The notes beneath the pieces were generated by a model that ran no database searches, was not told where the DNA came from, and was given only the letters and a program-made list of their open reading frames with translations. Below are positions 1-6,887 of a stretch of 21,950 nucleotides of DNA, piece after piece. Both the position numbers and the translations under genes were made by a program. Each line of letters opens with the position of its first letter. The first letter of the stretch is position 1. The DNA is from Clostridiales bacterium (lineage in GTDB: Bacteria > Bacillota > Clostridia > Christensenellales > Aristaeellaceae): assembly GCA_019420065.1 (NCBI GenBank), contig JAHZHX010000035.1, forward strand, positions 1 through 21,950, given 5' to 3'.

Positions 1-239
1 TGTCCTGCTGAAGTTTTTTTCGGAAAAGTGTTGCGCTTGACTTGACAATTCACAAACAAAAGAATAAAGAGCACTGGTACAAATTCGTGCTCCATATTGA
101 AATTGCTGGGCTGGCGGCATATTTTATTCGCCTAATAAGAAAATGTTCTGACTTAATATGTGCCACGGAAATTTTGCGAAGCATGTTTTGAAAACGAGCA
201 TTCTCGGCACACTACCAACGATGTTGGGAGGGAAAGTGT
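1..239. other. Upstream non-coding stretch before the DUF421 gene
   Basis: I see no convincing gene here. A perfect TTGACA lies at 42-47, but the sequence 16-18 bases downstream (around 64-70, ATAAAGA) is a poor -10, so a promoter is only possible. An inverted repeat, GAGCAC (69-74) and GTGCTC (87-92), encloses a 12-base loop and has no T-run after it, so it is not a standard terminator and could be an operator. The stretch is AT-richer than the flanking coding sequence. The end of a preceding gene may lie in the first bases, but no frame supports it. Confidence 0.4.
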
Positions 240-956
240 GTGCTGACGATTTTTTTCCGCGCTGTGATTCTCTATGGCGTTTCGGTGTTTGCTGTACGGC
301 TGATGGGCAAGCGGCAGATCGGCCAGCTGCAGCCATATGAGCTGGTAGCGGCGATTTTGATTGCCGATTTGGCGGCTGGCCCCATGTCGGGTGCGGAAAC
401 GCCGCTTTTGTACGGCGTAGTGCCGATTGCAGCGCTGGTGCTGCTGCACAGCGCTGTAGGGCTGCTGGGAATGAAAAGTCCGGGTTTTCGCCGTCTGCTC
501 AATGGCAGCGCCCGAATTCTGGTGCTCAATGGCAGCATTCAGTATGAGGAATTGAAGCGCGTATGTTTGCCGGTGTCTGATTTGCTGGAGGTTGTCCGCG
601 CCAATGGGATGATGAATATCAGCGAGGTAGGCACGGCTGTGCTGGAAACAAATGGAGCGCTCAGCGTTTTCCCGCGCGCGCAGGACCGGCCTGTCACTCC
701 CAGGGATTTGAAGCTGCATGTTGAGGAAGAGGAAATGCCGGCTGTGCTGATCGCGGATGGCATATATAGAGAAAATGAAATCGCGCAGGCCGGGCTGACG
801 CGGGAACGTCTGGATGCATTTTTGCGCGCGCAGGGCATTGGGGAGAATGAGCGGGTGCTGCTGTGCTCTCTGGATGGGAAGGGTGAGGTGTTTTTGCAGC
901 CCTGCCGCGCGGGAGCGCAGGCGCTGCGCGTGTCGCTGAAGGAGGGAAAAGCGTGA
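240..956 (+). CDS. DUF421 / YetF-family membrane protein
   Basis: This 238-residue protein has a GTG start chosen because GGGAGGG (226-232) sits seven bases upstream. Three hydrophobic segments (about residues 2-20, 36-52 and 57-77) are followed by a soluble C-terminal domain. The stretch VRLMGKRQIGQLQPYELV (about residues 19-36) is the hallmark of the DUF421 family. The C-terminal part with MNISEVGTAVLETNGALSVF is the typical YetF-type domain. The biochemical role is unknown; in Bacillus, relatives such as YetF and YdfS have been connected with spore properties. It overlaps the next gene by four bases (GTGA), so the two are probably translationally coupled. Function is not inferable beyond a membrane-anchored role; family membership is clear. 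Confidence 0.9.
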   Translation: MLTIFFRAVILYGVSVFAVRLMGKRQIGQLQPYELVAAILIADLAAGPMSGAETPLLYGVVPIAALVLLHSAVGLLGMKSPGFRRLLNGSARILVLNGSIQYEELKRVCLPVSDLLEVVRANGMMNISEVGTAVLETNGALSVFPRAQDRPVTPRDLKLHVEEEEMPAVLIADGIYRENEIAQAGLTRERLDAFLRAQGIGENERVLLCSLDGKGEVFLQPCRAGAQALRVSLKEGKA

Positions 957-1336
957 GACGCAGCTTGATATTGTTGCTTGTGGTAACGGCGCTGGTACTG
1001 GGATTGGGCGTTTTGTGCGAGTGGGGCAACCAGCGCGTATCGCAGAAGTATCAGGACGCTATGCTGCAAGTGGGTGTGGCGCTGGGCGATGGCCGTTGGG
1101 AACAGGCGGAGACAATGACGATGGCGATATCCAGCGCCTGGGCGCGGGAAAGCGGCTGGGTGCAGCTGTGGGTGAACCATGCGGATACGGATAACGTTAC
1201 GCAGGCGCTGCGTGGCCTGATGAGCGCAATTTCTTTGCAGGATGAAATGAACGCTTTGCTGTATTATGGCGATTGTTTGGAAAATTTCGGTCATTTACAT
1301 CATCGTGATGCATTTACATTGAAAAACATATTGTGA
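953..1336 (+). CDS. DUF4363-like small membrane-anchored protein
   Basis: This 127-residue protein starts at a GTG whose last bases overlap the stop of the DUF421 gene; GGAGGG at 941-946 is its ribosome binding site. It has one N-terminal transmembrane or signal-anchor segment (about residues 4-22, very rich in Leu and Val) followed by a helical soluble region rich in Trp, Glu and Gln. The pairing behind a DUF421 gene and the size match DUF4363 family proteins, which often sit beside YetF homologues in Clostridia. Function is unknown. The close coupling suggests the two proteins act together in the membrane. Confidence 0.75.
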   Translation: MRRSLILLLVVTALVLGLGVLCEWGNQRVSQKYQDAMLQVGVALGDGRWEQAETMTMAISSAWARESGWVQLWVNHADTDNVTQALRGLMSAISLQDEMNALLYYGDCLENFGHLHHRDAFTLKNIL

Positions 1337-1342
1337 TATAAT
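1313..1342 (+). promoter_or_regulatory. Sigma-A type promoter for pgsA
   Basis: TTTACA (1313-1318) and a perfect TATAAT (1337-1342) are separated by 18 bases. The promoter lies over the end of the DUF4363-like gene. It rules out the ATG at 1341 as the pgsA start, because that codon lies inside the -10 element. Confidence 0.7.
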
Positions 1343-1370
1343 GGGAACGATTTCAAACAAAGGAGCGTGC

Positions 1371-1955
1371 ATGATGTCCGAACGCAAGAAGGCTTTGTGG
1401 ACAGTGCCCAATATGCTGACGGTTTTTCGTCTGCTGCTGGTGCCTGTTTTTTGGGTGGTCATGCTGGGGCTGCAGCAAAACCACTGGGCGCTGGCCGTGT
1501 TTGTCCTGGCAACGATGACGGATGTGCTGGATGGCTATCTGGCCAGGCATTATCACCAGATAACGGATTTTGGCAAGCTGATGGATCCGCTGGCGGACAA
1601 GCTGATGGTGCTGTCAGTCATGGCGGCGCTGCTGATCCGGGGAATCCTTCCCTGGGAGCCGGTGGCGCTGCTGGGCGGCAAGGAACTGCTGATGGTACTG
1701 GGCAGCATTGTGCTGTTCAACCGCAAAATTGTGGTGCATGCGCTGTTTGTGGGTAAATTCGCGCAGGCGGCGGTGTGCGTATCGTTGTTTTTGAGCTTTT
1801 TCAGCGATTATTTTACGGATATGTCTTTTCAGCCGCATATTACGTTGCTGTGGATCGGCGTGGGCGCGGCGTATACCGCTTTTGTAGTGTATACCCGTTC
1901 GGTTATCCGTCAGCTGCGCGGCGTGGAAAATACATTTAATCAGCGCAGCGAATAA
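1371..1955 (+). CDS. pgsA: CDP-diacylglycerol--glycerol-3-phosphate 3-phosphatidyltransferase
   Basis: PgsA makes phosphatidylglycerol phosphate from CDP-diacylglycerol and glycerol 3-phosphate in the membrane, the committed step to phosphatidylglycerol. The CDP-alcohol phosphotransferase motif is complete: D51, D54-G55, A58-R59, G68, D72 and D76. Several hydrophobic helices surround it, and the length of about 194 residues is normal. The start is one of two adjacent ATGs (1371 or 1374) preceded by AAGGAG at 1360-1365; 1374 has the better spacing of eight bases. The gene has its own promoter. The product is the lipid precursor used by the LtaS-like enzyme encoded further along. The related PssA or cardiolipin-type enzymes are less likely given the size and the N-terminal PNMLTVFRLLLVP signature typical of PgsA. 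Confidence 0.93.
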   Translation: MMSERKKALWTVPNMLTVFRLLLVPVFWVVMLGLQQNHWALAVFVLATMTDVLDGYLARHYHQITDFGKLMDPLADKLMVLSVMAALLIRGILPWEPVALLGGKELLMVLGSIVLFNRKIVVHALFVGKFAQAAVCVSLFLSFFSDYFTDMSFQPHITLLWIGVGAAYTAFVVYTRSVIRQLRGVENTFNQRSE

Positions 1956-1999
1956 TTAACATCATCTATACTATGTGGAAAGCATTGGAGGAGTACCGT

Positions 2000-4006
2000 A
2001 TGCCGGAAAAGAAAACTTTTTACATTACTACGCCGATCTATTATCCCAGCGGCAATATGCATATTGGCCATACCTATACGACGGTTGCTGCCGATACCAT
2101 GACGCGCTTCAAGAAGATGACGGGCTATGACGCTTATTTTTTGACCGGTACGGACGAACATGGACAGAAAATCGAGCGCAAAGCCGCCGAAGCCGGCGTG
2201 ACGCCCAAGCAGTATGTGGATAACATCGTTGCACAGACCAAAGAACTGTGGAAATTGATGAATATTGAATATGATGATTTTATCCGCACGACTGACGCGC
2301 GTCACGAGAAGGCTGTACAGAAGATCTTCCGCCGTTTCTACGAGCAGGGAGATATTTACAAGCATGAGTACGAGGGACAGTACTGCGCGCAGTGCGAAGC
2401 GTTCTGGACGCCCACGCAGCTGAAGGAAGGCAATATCTGCCCGGACTGCGGCCGACCGACCGAACTGGTGCGCGAGGAAAGCTATTTCTTCCGCATGAGC
2501 AAATACCAGGATTGGCTCATTGACTATATCGAGACGCATCCAGACTTTATTCAGCCCGCCTCCCGCGCCAATGAAATGCTGAATAACTTTTTGCGCCCTG
2601 GCTTGCAGGATCTGTGCGTCAGCCGCACGAGCTTCAAATGGGGCGTTCCGGTGGATTTTGATCCAAAGCATGTGGTCTATGTATGGATTGACGCGCTGAG
2701 CAACTATATCACGGCGCTGGGTTATATGGGCGAAAATGATTCGCTGATGCAGAAATACTGGCCTGCGGATGTGCATCTGGTAGGGAAGGAAATTGTGCGT
2801 TTCCACACCATTTACTGGCCGATCATGCTGCATGCGCTGGGGCTGCCGCTGCCCAAGCAGGTGTTTGGCCATGGCTGGCTGCTGTTTGGCAATGATAAAA
2901 TGAGCAAGTCCAAGGGCAACGTAGTTTATGCCGAGCCGATTGTGGCGCGCTATGGCTGCGATGCGCTGCGTTATTATTTGCTGCGCGAAATGCCCTTTGG
3001 CGCCGATGGCAATTATACCAACGAGGCGCTGCTGAACCGCATGAACGCTGATCTGGCCAATGATCTGGGCAATCTGGTCAGCCGCACGGTGGCAATGATT
3101 GAAAAATACTTTGACGGTGTGCTGCCTGCCTGGACCGAAACGGTGGATGAAGCGCTGGATACGCCGCTGCGCGCGCATTGCGCCCAACTTCCGGCGCTTG
3201 TGGAAGAACAGATGGACAAGCTCCAGTTCTCCCAGGCGCTGGCGGAGATCTGGAAGGTGATTGGCGAGTGCAATAAATACATTGACGCCACGCAGCCCTG
3301 GGTGCTGGGCAAGGATCCGGAAAAGAAAGACCGCCTGGCCAACGTAATGCTGATGCTGGCGGAATGCATTCGCTATGTGGCGGTGCTGATCGCTCCCTTT
3401 ATGCCGCATACGCCGGAGCGTATTTTCACTCAGCTGGGCGTAACGGATGAAACGCTTAAAACCTGGGATTCGCTGGCGGCGTTTGGCAGCCTGCCTGCCG
3501 GCGTCAAGGTGCAGAAGGGCGAGGCGCTCTTCCCGCGCCTGGACGTTAAAAAGGAGCTGGAGGCGCTGTCCGGGACAAAGGAAGCGGAAAAGCCGCAGCA
3601 AAAGGACGCGGCGCAGCCCAAGCAGCCTGAAAAGAAAAAGGAGAACAAAAAGGCGGAGATCCCGGAGGGCTGTGTAAGCATTGACGAGTTTGCCAAATGC
3701 CAGCTCCGCGTTGCCAGGGTGCTTCGCTGCGAAAAAGTGAAAAAGTCTGAAAAGCTGCTTAAATTCGAGCTGCAGGTGGGCGCGGAAACGCGCACGATCC
3801 TTTCCGGAATTGCCAAGTACTATACGCCGGAAGAACTGGTGGGCAAAAATCTGGTCATTATTGCCAACCTGCCGCCGCGCAAAATGATGGGCATGGAGTC
3901 CAACGGCATGATTCTTTCTGCCGTGGAGGAAAAGGAAGACGGCAGCGAGTATCTGCGCGTGCTGACGGTGGACGGCGATATTGCCTCGGGCGCCGAAGTG
4001 GGCTGA
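2000..4006 (+). CDS. metG: Methionyl-tRNA synthetase with C-terminal tRNA-binding domain
   Basis: This enzyme charges tRNA-Met with methionine in the cytoplasm. The 668-residue product has the class I signatures HIGH at residues 21-24 and KMSKS at 300-304. A single zinc knuckle is formed by C129, C132, C147 and C150. An anticodon-binding helical domain follows, then a Lys/Glu/Gln-rich linker (about residues 520-555) and a C-terminal EMAPII/Trbp111-like OB-fold domain (about 558-668, with SIDEFAKCQLRVARV and the PPRKMMGMESNGM stretch). The start was moved to the ATG at 2000 because GGAGGAG lies at 1987-1993, six bases before it; the extended reading from 1973 has no such site. It sits 44 bases after pgsA and 10 bases before tatD, the common metG-tatD order of Firmicutes. 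Confidence 0.97.
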   Translation: MPEKKTFYITTPIYYPSGNMHIGHTYTTVAADTMTRFKKMTGYDAYFLTGTDEHGQKIERKAAEAGVTPKQYVDNIVAQTKELWKLMNIEYDDFIRTTDARHEKAVQKIFRRFYEQGDIYKHEYEGQYCAQCEAFWTPTQLKEGNICPDCGRPTELVREESYFFRMSKYQDWLIDYIETHPDFIQPASRANEMLNNFLRPGLQDLCVSRTSFKWGVPVDFDPKHVVYVWIDALSNYITALGYMGENDSLMQKYWPADVHLVGKEIVRFHTIYWPIMLHALGLPLPKQVFGHGWLLFGNDKMSKSKGNVVYAEPIVARYGCDALRYYLLREMPFGADGNYTNEALLNRMNADLANDLGNLVSRTVAMIEKYFDGVLPAWTETVDEALDTPLRAHCAQLPALVEEQMDKLQFSQALAEIWKVIGECNKYIDATQPWVLGKDPEKKDRLANVMLMLAECIRYVAVLIAPFMPHTPERIFTQLGVTDETLKTWDSLAAFGSLPAGVKVQKGEALFPRLDVKKELEALSGTKEAEKPQQKDAAQPKQPEKKKENKKAEIPEGCVSIDEFAKCQLRVARVLRCEKVKKSEKLLKFELQVGAETRTILSGIAKYYTPEELVGKNLVIIANLPPRKMMGMESNGMILSAVEEKEDGSEYLRVLTVDGDIASGAEVG

Positions 4007-4016
4007 GGCAGGCCGA

Positions 4017-4790
4017 ATGGAACTGTTTGATTCGCATTGCCATTTGGATGACGCCAAGTTTGACGGGGACAGAGAGCAGGCCATTCTTCGCATGCGGGAG
4101 ACGCTTGTCTCCCGCTGCGTGTGCGTGGGCAGCGATTTGCCTTCCTCGCAGCGGTGCCTGGCGCTGGCCAAGCAGTATGATTTTATCTATGCGGCGGCAG
4201 GCATTCATCCGCATGAGGCTAAGGACGCGCCGGCAGACTATATAAACGCGCTGCGCGCTTTGCTGAAAGAAGAGCGGGTAGTGGCGCTGGGCGAAATCGG
4301 TCTGGACTATTATTACGATTTATCGCCGCGCGATGTGCAAAAGCGCGTTTTGCAGGAGCAGCTGGATCTGGCGATAGAAATGGATATGCCGGTCATTTTC
4401 CATATCCGGGACGCGCATGGCGATATGTATGATCTGCTGCGTGCCCGCGGCAGGAATCTGCCCCGCGCCGTGATTCATTGCTGCTCCGCCAGCGCGGAAC
4501 TGGTGCGTGAATATTTGAAGATGGGTTTCTATATTTCCTTCGCCGGGCCGGTTACCTTCAAAAAGGCGGAGAGCGTGGCGCTGGCCTCGCAGGCTGTGCC
4601 GCTGGATCGGCTGCTGATTGAAACGGACAGTCCGTACCTGACCCCGGAGCCGCTGCGCGGGCGGCGCAACGAACCGGCTTTTGTTCGCTACGTACTTGAA
4701 AAACAGGCCGGACTGCATGGCGTGGACGCGGAAACGCTTGCGCAGATTACGACCCGCAACGCCATGACGTTTTATCGCATCAAGGCATAA
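4017..4790 (+). CDS. tatD: TatD-family metal-dependent hydrolase / DNase
   Basis: This 257-residue TIM-barrel hydrolase of the TatD family cleaves DNA with bound divalent metal. It opens with MELFDSHCHLD (metal ligands H7 and H9), carries GEIGLDYYYD with the bridging Glu, a mid-protein histidine in VIHCCS, and ends its active-site set with the Asp in ETDSPYL. The start is the ATG at 4017; GAGG at 4005-4008, overlapping the metG stop codon, is the likely ribosome site. It is co-directional with and immediately downstream of metG. Its stop codon overlaps a possible sporulation-type -35 element for the following small genes. Confidence 0.93.
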   Translation: MELFDSHCHLDDAKFDGDREQAILRMRETLVSRCVCVGSDLPSSQRCLALAKQYDFIYAAAGIHPHEAKDAPADYINALRALLKEERVVALGEIGLDYYYDLSPRDVQKRVLQEQLDLAIEMDMPVIFHIRDAHGDMYDLLRARGRNLPRAVIHCCSASAELVREYLKMGFYISFAGPVTFKKAESVALASQAVPLDRLLIETDSPYLTPEPLRGRRNEPAFVRYVLEKQAGLHGVDAETLAQITTRNAMTFYRIKA

Positions 4791-4814
4791 GCAACCGCAT
4801 GGAAGCATAGGGTA
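4785..4814 (+). promoter_or_regulatory. Candidate sigma-E/sigma-K type sporulation promoter
   Basis: GCATAA (4785-4790, overlapping the tatD stop codon) and CATAGGGTA (4806-4814) are 15 bases apart. The latter fits the CATAnnnTA -10 pattern of mother-cell sigma factors, and the former fits the first five positions of the sigma-E -35. It lies just before two small genes, the second being spoVM, which is sigma-E dependent in Bacillus subtilis. The start site would fall close to the ribosome site at 4823, giving a very short leader. This is inferred from pattern only. Confidence 0.35.
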
Positions 4815-4836
4815 AAGGCACAAGGAGGTGTCGTCT

Positions 4837-5031
4837 ATGCACTGCGGACCGGACAGGGGCGTATATTCGGCAAACTATCCATCCAAGGGCGGCAGGATTG
4901 CCCGGATCGCGGGCGTCATCCTGATTGCCGCAGGCATCCTTCTCATTGTGCTGTGCGTTCCACTGTGGGCATGGCTGGCACTGATTGGCGCGGTGCTGAT
5001 TTTCATCGGCGTGCTGCTGCTGCATAAATAG
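4837..5031 (+). CDS. Small membrane protein (64 aa), unknown function
   Basis: A 64-residue protein with AGGAGG at 4823-4828, eight bases before its ATG. An earlier GTG at 4828 overlaps that site and was rejected as the start. The first 20 or so residues are polar and contain one Cys, four Gly and a GGR turn. The remainder is two closely spaced hydrophobic segments (about residues 23-42 and 45-62), ending in a short HK tail, so a two-helix hairpin in the membrane is likely. I do not recognise a family. Its TAG stop runs straight into the AGGAGG of spoVM, ten bases before that start, so the two are almost certainly co-expressed. A sporulation-membrane role is a reasonable guess from position only. 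Confidence 0.75.
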   Translation: MHCGPDRGVYSANYPSKGGRIARIAGVILIAAGILLIVLCVPLWAWLALIGAVLIFIGVLLLHK

Positions 5032-5041
5032 GAGGTGCAAG

Positions 5042-5125
5042 ATGGCTGTTCGGGTGGTATGTGTGAAGCTTCCCCGCATTTTACGGAAAATTGTGCGCGT
5101 GTTTGTACGCGACAAGAATAACTGA
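5042..5125 (+). CDS. spoVM: Stage V sporulation protein M (SpoVM-like peptide)
   Basis: A 27-residue peptide with a strong ribosome site, AGGAGGTG, that begins in the preceding gene's TAG stop. Its core, VKLPRILRKIVRVF, matches the Bacillus SpoVM core IKLPKFLGGIVRAM position for position around the helix-breaking Pro (here P11) and the following IVR. It is basic and amphipathic, as expected of the peptide that recognises the convex forespore membrane, anchors the coat ATPase SpoIVA and inhibits FtsH. The N-terminus is two residues longer than in B. subtilis, so the Pro is at 11 rather than 9. The two Gly of Bacillus are Arg-Lys here. It marks the organism as a likely endospore former. Such short genes are commonly missed in annotation. 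Confidence 0.85.
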   Translation: MAVRVVCVKLPRILRKIVRVFVRDKNN

Positions 5126-5144
5126 GTGAAAGGATACCAAAGCA

Positions 5145-5957
5145 ATGCATCAGATTATCAATGCCGCATACTGCACGGGATATGATGGATATGATTTTCT
5201 GCTGGATGTGGCCAAGGAGACGCAGACCGGGGTGGAACTGGCGGTCTGCTACGATAAGCCGGAGTTCATGCACGCGCAAAACGCGCAGCGGCTGCGTTTC
5301 AGTCAGGTTCCGCTGACGCTGCATGGTCCCTTCATCAATGTGGAGGCAACCTCTGCGCCGGGAACGCTGGAAAACAAGCAATTTCTGGACGCGTACCGTG
5401 AGGCGCTGGATGTATATGCGGCTTTTGGCGCGCATTCGATGGTGCTGCACACGCATAAAATGCATTATATTCCGGAGGCGGAAAAGGAAAATTTGCGCGG
5501 CTATACCGTGGCTACTCTGGAACAGGTGGCTCAAATGGCAGAGCCTTACAAGGCAAATCTGACGGTGGAAAACGTAGGCAGCTGGATATGGGACAGCGTG
5601 CTGTTCAACGAGGAACAGTTTATTGCCCTGTTTGACCGGCTGCCGCGGAGCATGGGCTGCCTGCTTGATGTGGGACATGCGCTGATTAACCGTTGGGATA
5701 TCTTCCATGTGGTGCATGCGCTGAACACGCGTATCCGTTCCTATCATCTGCATAACAACAGCGGCTGCAAGGATAGCCATCGGCCGGTCTTTGAGGCGGG
5801 AAACCGTTATACGGCTGAAGAAATGCGCGAGCTGCTGCAGCTGACAAATCGATATTCGCCGGATGCAGAATGGATCCTTGAATACGCGCCGGGCGCGCAT
5901 ATTACCCGCGAGCTGATGGTGAATGATATTAACGCGCTCAAGGCGCTGAACGGCTGA
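5145..5957 (+). CDS. Sugar phosphate isomerase/epimerase-like TIM-barrel protein
   Basis: This 270-residue protein of the xylose isomerase-like / AP endonuclease 2 TIM-barrel superfamily lies 19 bases after spoVM, with AAAGGA at 5129-5134. Features that point to the superfamily are LHGPFI near residue 64, the VLHTHK strand end near residue 104, a conserved Glu in LTVENVG (about 144), LLDVGHAL (about 180), SYHLHNN (about 204) and the closing EYAPG strand. These His, Glu and Asp residues are the usual metal ligands. The substrate is unknown; endonuclease IV proper has a longer and different ligand set, so a sugar isomerase or epimerase role is more likely. It is the last gene before a strong terminator. 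Confidence 0.75.
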   Translation: MHQIINAAYCTGYDGYDFLLDVAKETQTGVELAVCYDKPEFMHAQNAQRLRFSQVPLTLHGPFINVEATSAPGTLENKQFLDAYREALDVYAAFGAHSMVLHTHKMHYIPEAEKENLRGYTVATLEQVAQMAEPYKANLTVENVGSWIWDSVLFNEEQFIALFDRLPRSMGCLLDVGHALINRWDIFHVVHALNTRIRSYHLHNNSGCKDSHRPVFEAGNRYTAEEMRELLQLTNRYSPDAEWILEYAPGAHITRELMVNDINALKALNG

Positions 5958-6010
5958 TAGAAAAACAGGTGTTTTCTCAAGCGTGCTGAGTGCGCTGCAA
6001 GGCTCAAAAG

Positions 6011-6040
6011 TCCAACCGGTTTTCTTCCGGTTGGATTTTT
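6011..6040 (+). terminator. Rho-independent terminator after the TIM-barrel gene
   Basis: A perfect nine-base-pair stem, TCCAACCGG (6011-6019) with CCGGTTGGA (6027-6035), has a seven-base loop and is followed by TTTTT (6036-6040). It closes the operon that carries spoVM. Confidence 0.93.
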
Positions 6041-6179
6041 AATTTGTCATATTGGCATGCAGCACCGAACGATGGATAGAAATTGGTCTGTACAATAGGA
6101 TAGATAAAATAATTTCACATAAATATTATAGAATATAGAATGTTTTATCTGAAAAATAGTATAAAATAAGCAATGACAT

Positions 6180-6220
6180 AAAAAAACTCCCGCCGGAAAA
6201 CGATTGCTTTCCAGCGGGAG
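6180..6220 (-). terminator. Rho-independent terminator of pduL
   Basis: Read on the minus strand, a stem of CTCCCGC and GGAAA, with one mismatch, pairs with its complement (6208-6220 with 6187-6199). It is followed by seven T (6186-6180). It lies 19 bases after the pduL stop codon. Confidence 0.9.
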
Positions 6221-6238
6221 CGCATATGCATCCGGAAA

Positions 6239-6811
6239 TTACTTGATAACTTCGCCCATCGTGCCGGGAGCGGCGCAGGCAGCGTTGCTCTCATCGGTAT
6301 CGATATGCATGGCCAGGGCATAGGAAGGATTGACGCGGACAACAACGTCGCCAAAGACCAGCGAGCGACCGTTGGAATCGATTTTTACGGAAACGACGTC
6401 CTTGTCCTGGCAGCCGAACACTTCAGCGTCGGCAGGGGTCATATGGATGTGACGCTTGGCGGCAATGACGCCCTTCTCCAACACCACTTCGCCCTTGGGG
6501 CCGACCAGCTTGCAGGCGCCGGAGCCTTCCAAATCGCCGCTTTCACGGATGGGAGCCTTCACGCCGATGGAACGCGCGTCCGTCAGGCTCAGCTCCACCT
6601 GCGTCTCCTTGCGGCAGGGGCCGAGGATGCTCACGCCCGTCAGGGTCTTTTTTTCGCCGACCACGTCAACACGTTCGACGCAGGCATATTGACCGGGCTG
6701 GGATAATTCCTTTTTCACCGTCAGCTGATAATCCTTGCCGAAAAGCGTTTCCAGATCCTGCGGGGACACATGCACGTGACGCGCAGAGGTTTCTACCAAT
6801 ACTTTAGCCAT
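6239..6811 (-). CDS. pduL: Phosphate propanoyltransferase (PduL-type phosphotransacylase)
   Basis: This 190-residue enzyme interconverts acyl-CoA and acyl phosphate. Both zinc-binding signatures are visible: SARHVHVS near residues 9-16 (H12, H14) and AAKRHIHMT near 120-128. The central ILGPCRKETQVELS and RESGDLEGS segments are typical. The start is the ATG at 6811; the upstream GTG at 6823 overlaps the ribosome site AGGAG and was rejected. The protein begins directly at the catalytic domain, without the N-terminal extension that targets PduL to microcompartments, and no shell genes lie nearby, so a housekeeping acetyl/propionyl-phosphate role is likely. No acetate kinase gene is in the window. 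It has its own promoter and terminator. Confidence 0.93.
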   Translation of the reverse strand: MAKVLVETSARHVHVSPQDLETLFGKDYQLTVKKELSQPGQYACVERVDVVGEKKTLTGVSILGPCRKETQVELSLTDARSIGVKAPIRESGDLEGSGACKLVGPKGEVVLEKGVIAAKRHIHMTPADAEVFGCQDKDVVSVKIDSNGRSLVFGDVVVRVNPSYALAMHIDTDESNAACAAPGTMGEVIK

Positions 6812-6850
6812 TGTTTTGTACACTCCTTTTGCTGTCTTTCAGACTGCCTT

Positions 6851-6879
6851 ATTATAGCATGGATCGGGAGAATCTTCAA
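6851..6879 (-). promoter_or_regulatory. Promoter of pduL
   Basis: On the minus strand TTGAAG (6879-6874) and a perfect TATAAT (6856-6851) are 17 bases apart. A TGC directly before the -10 gives an extended -10. It lies between the aminopeptidase stop and pduL. Confidence 0.75.
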
Positions 6880-6887
6880 GCAGCAGG

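Larger units (their letters stand above)
5958..6238. other. Intergenic region between convergent operons
   Basis: The stretch holds a plus-strand terminator at 6011-6040 and a minus-strand terminator at 6180-6220. Between them, 6041-6180 is strikingly AT-rich, with no open frame of useful length, no ribosome site and no convincing promoter. I see no RNA gene in it. Confidence 0.6.

Noticed and set aside
1940..4171. 743-codon open frame on the minus strand, antisense to metG and the start of tatD
   Set aside because: It is very rich in His, Arg and Gln, has no recognisable domain and no ribosome site. It is a shadow created by the codon bias of metG, whose own motifs are complete.
6041..6180. 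AT-rich stretch as a possible small RNA gene or origin-like element
   Set aside because: No promoter with two good boxes, no stable fold other than the terminators at its sides, and no repeated boxes such as DnaA sites were seen.
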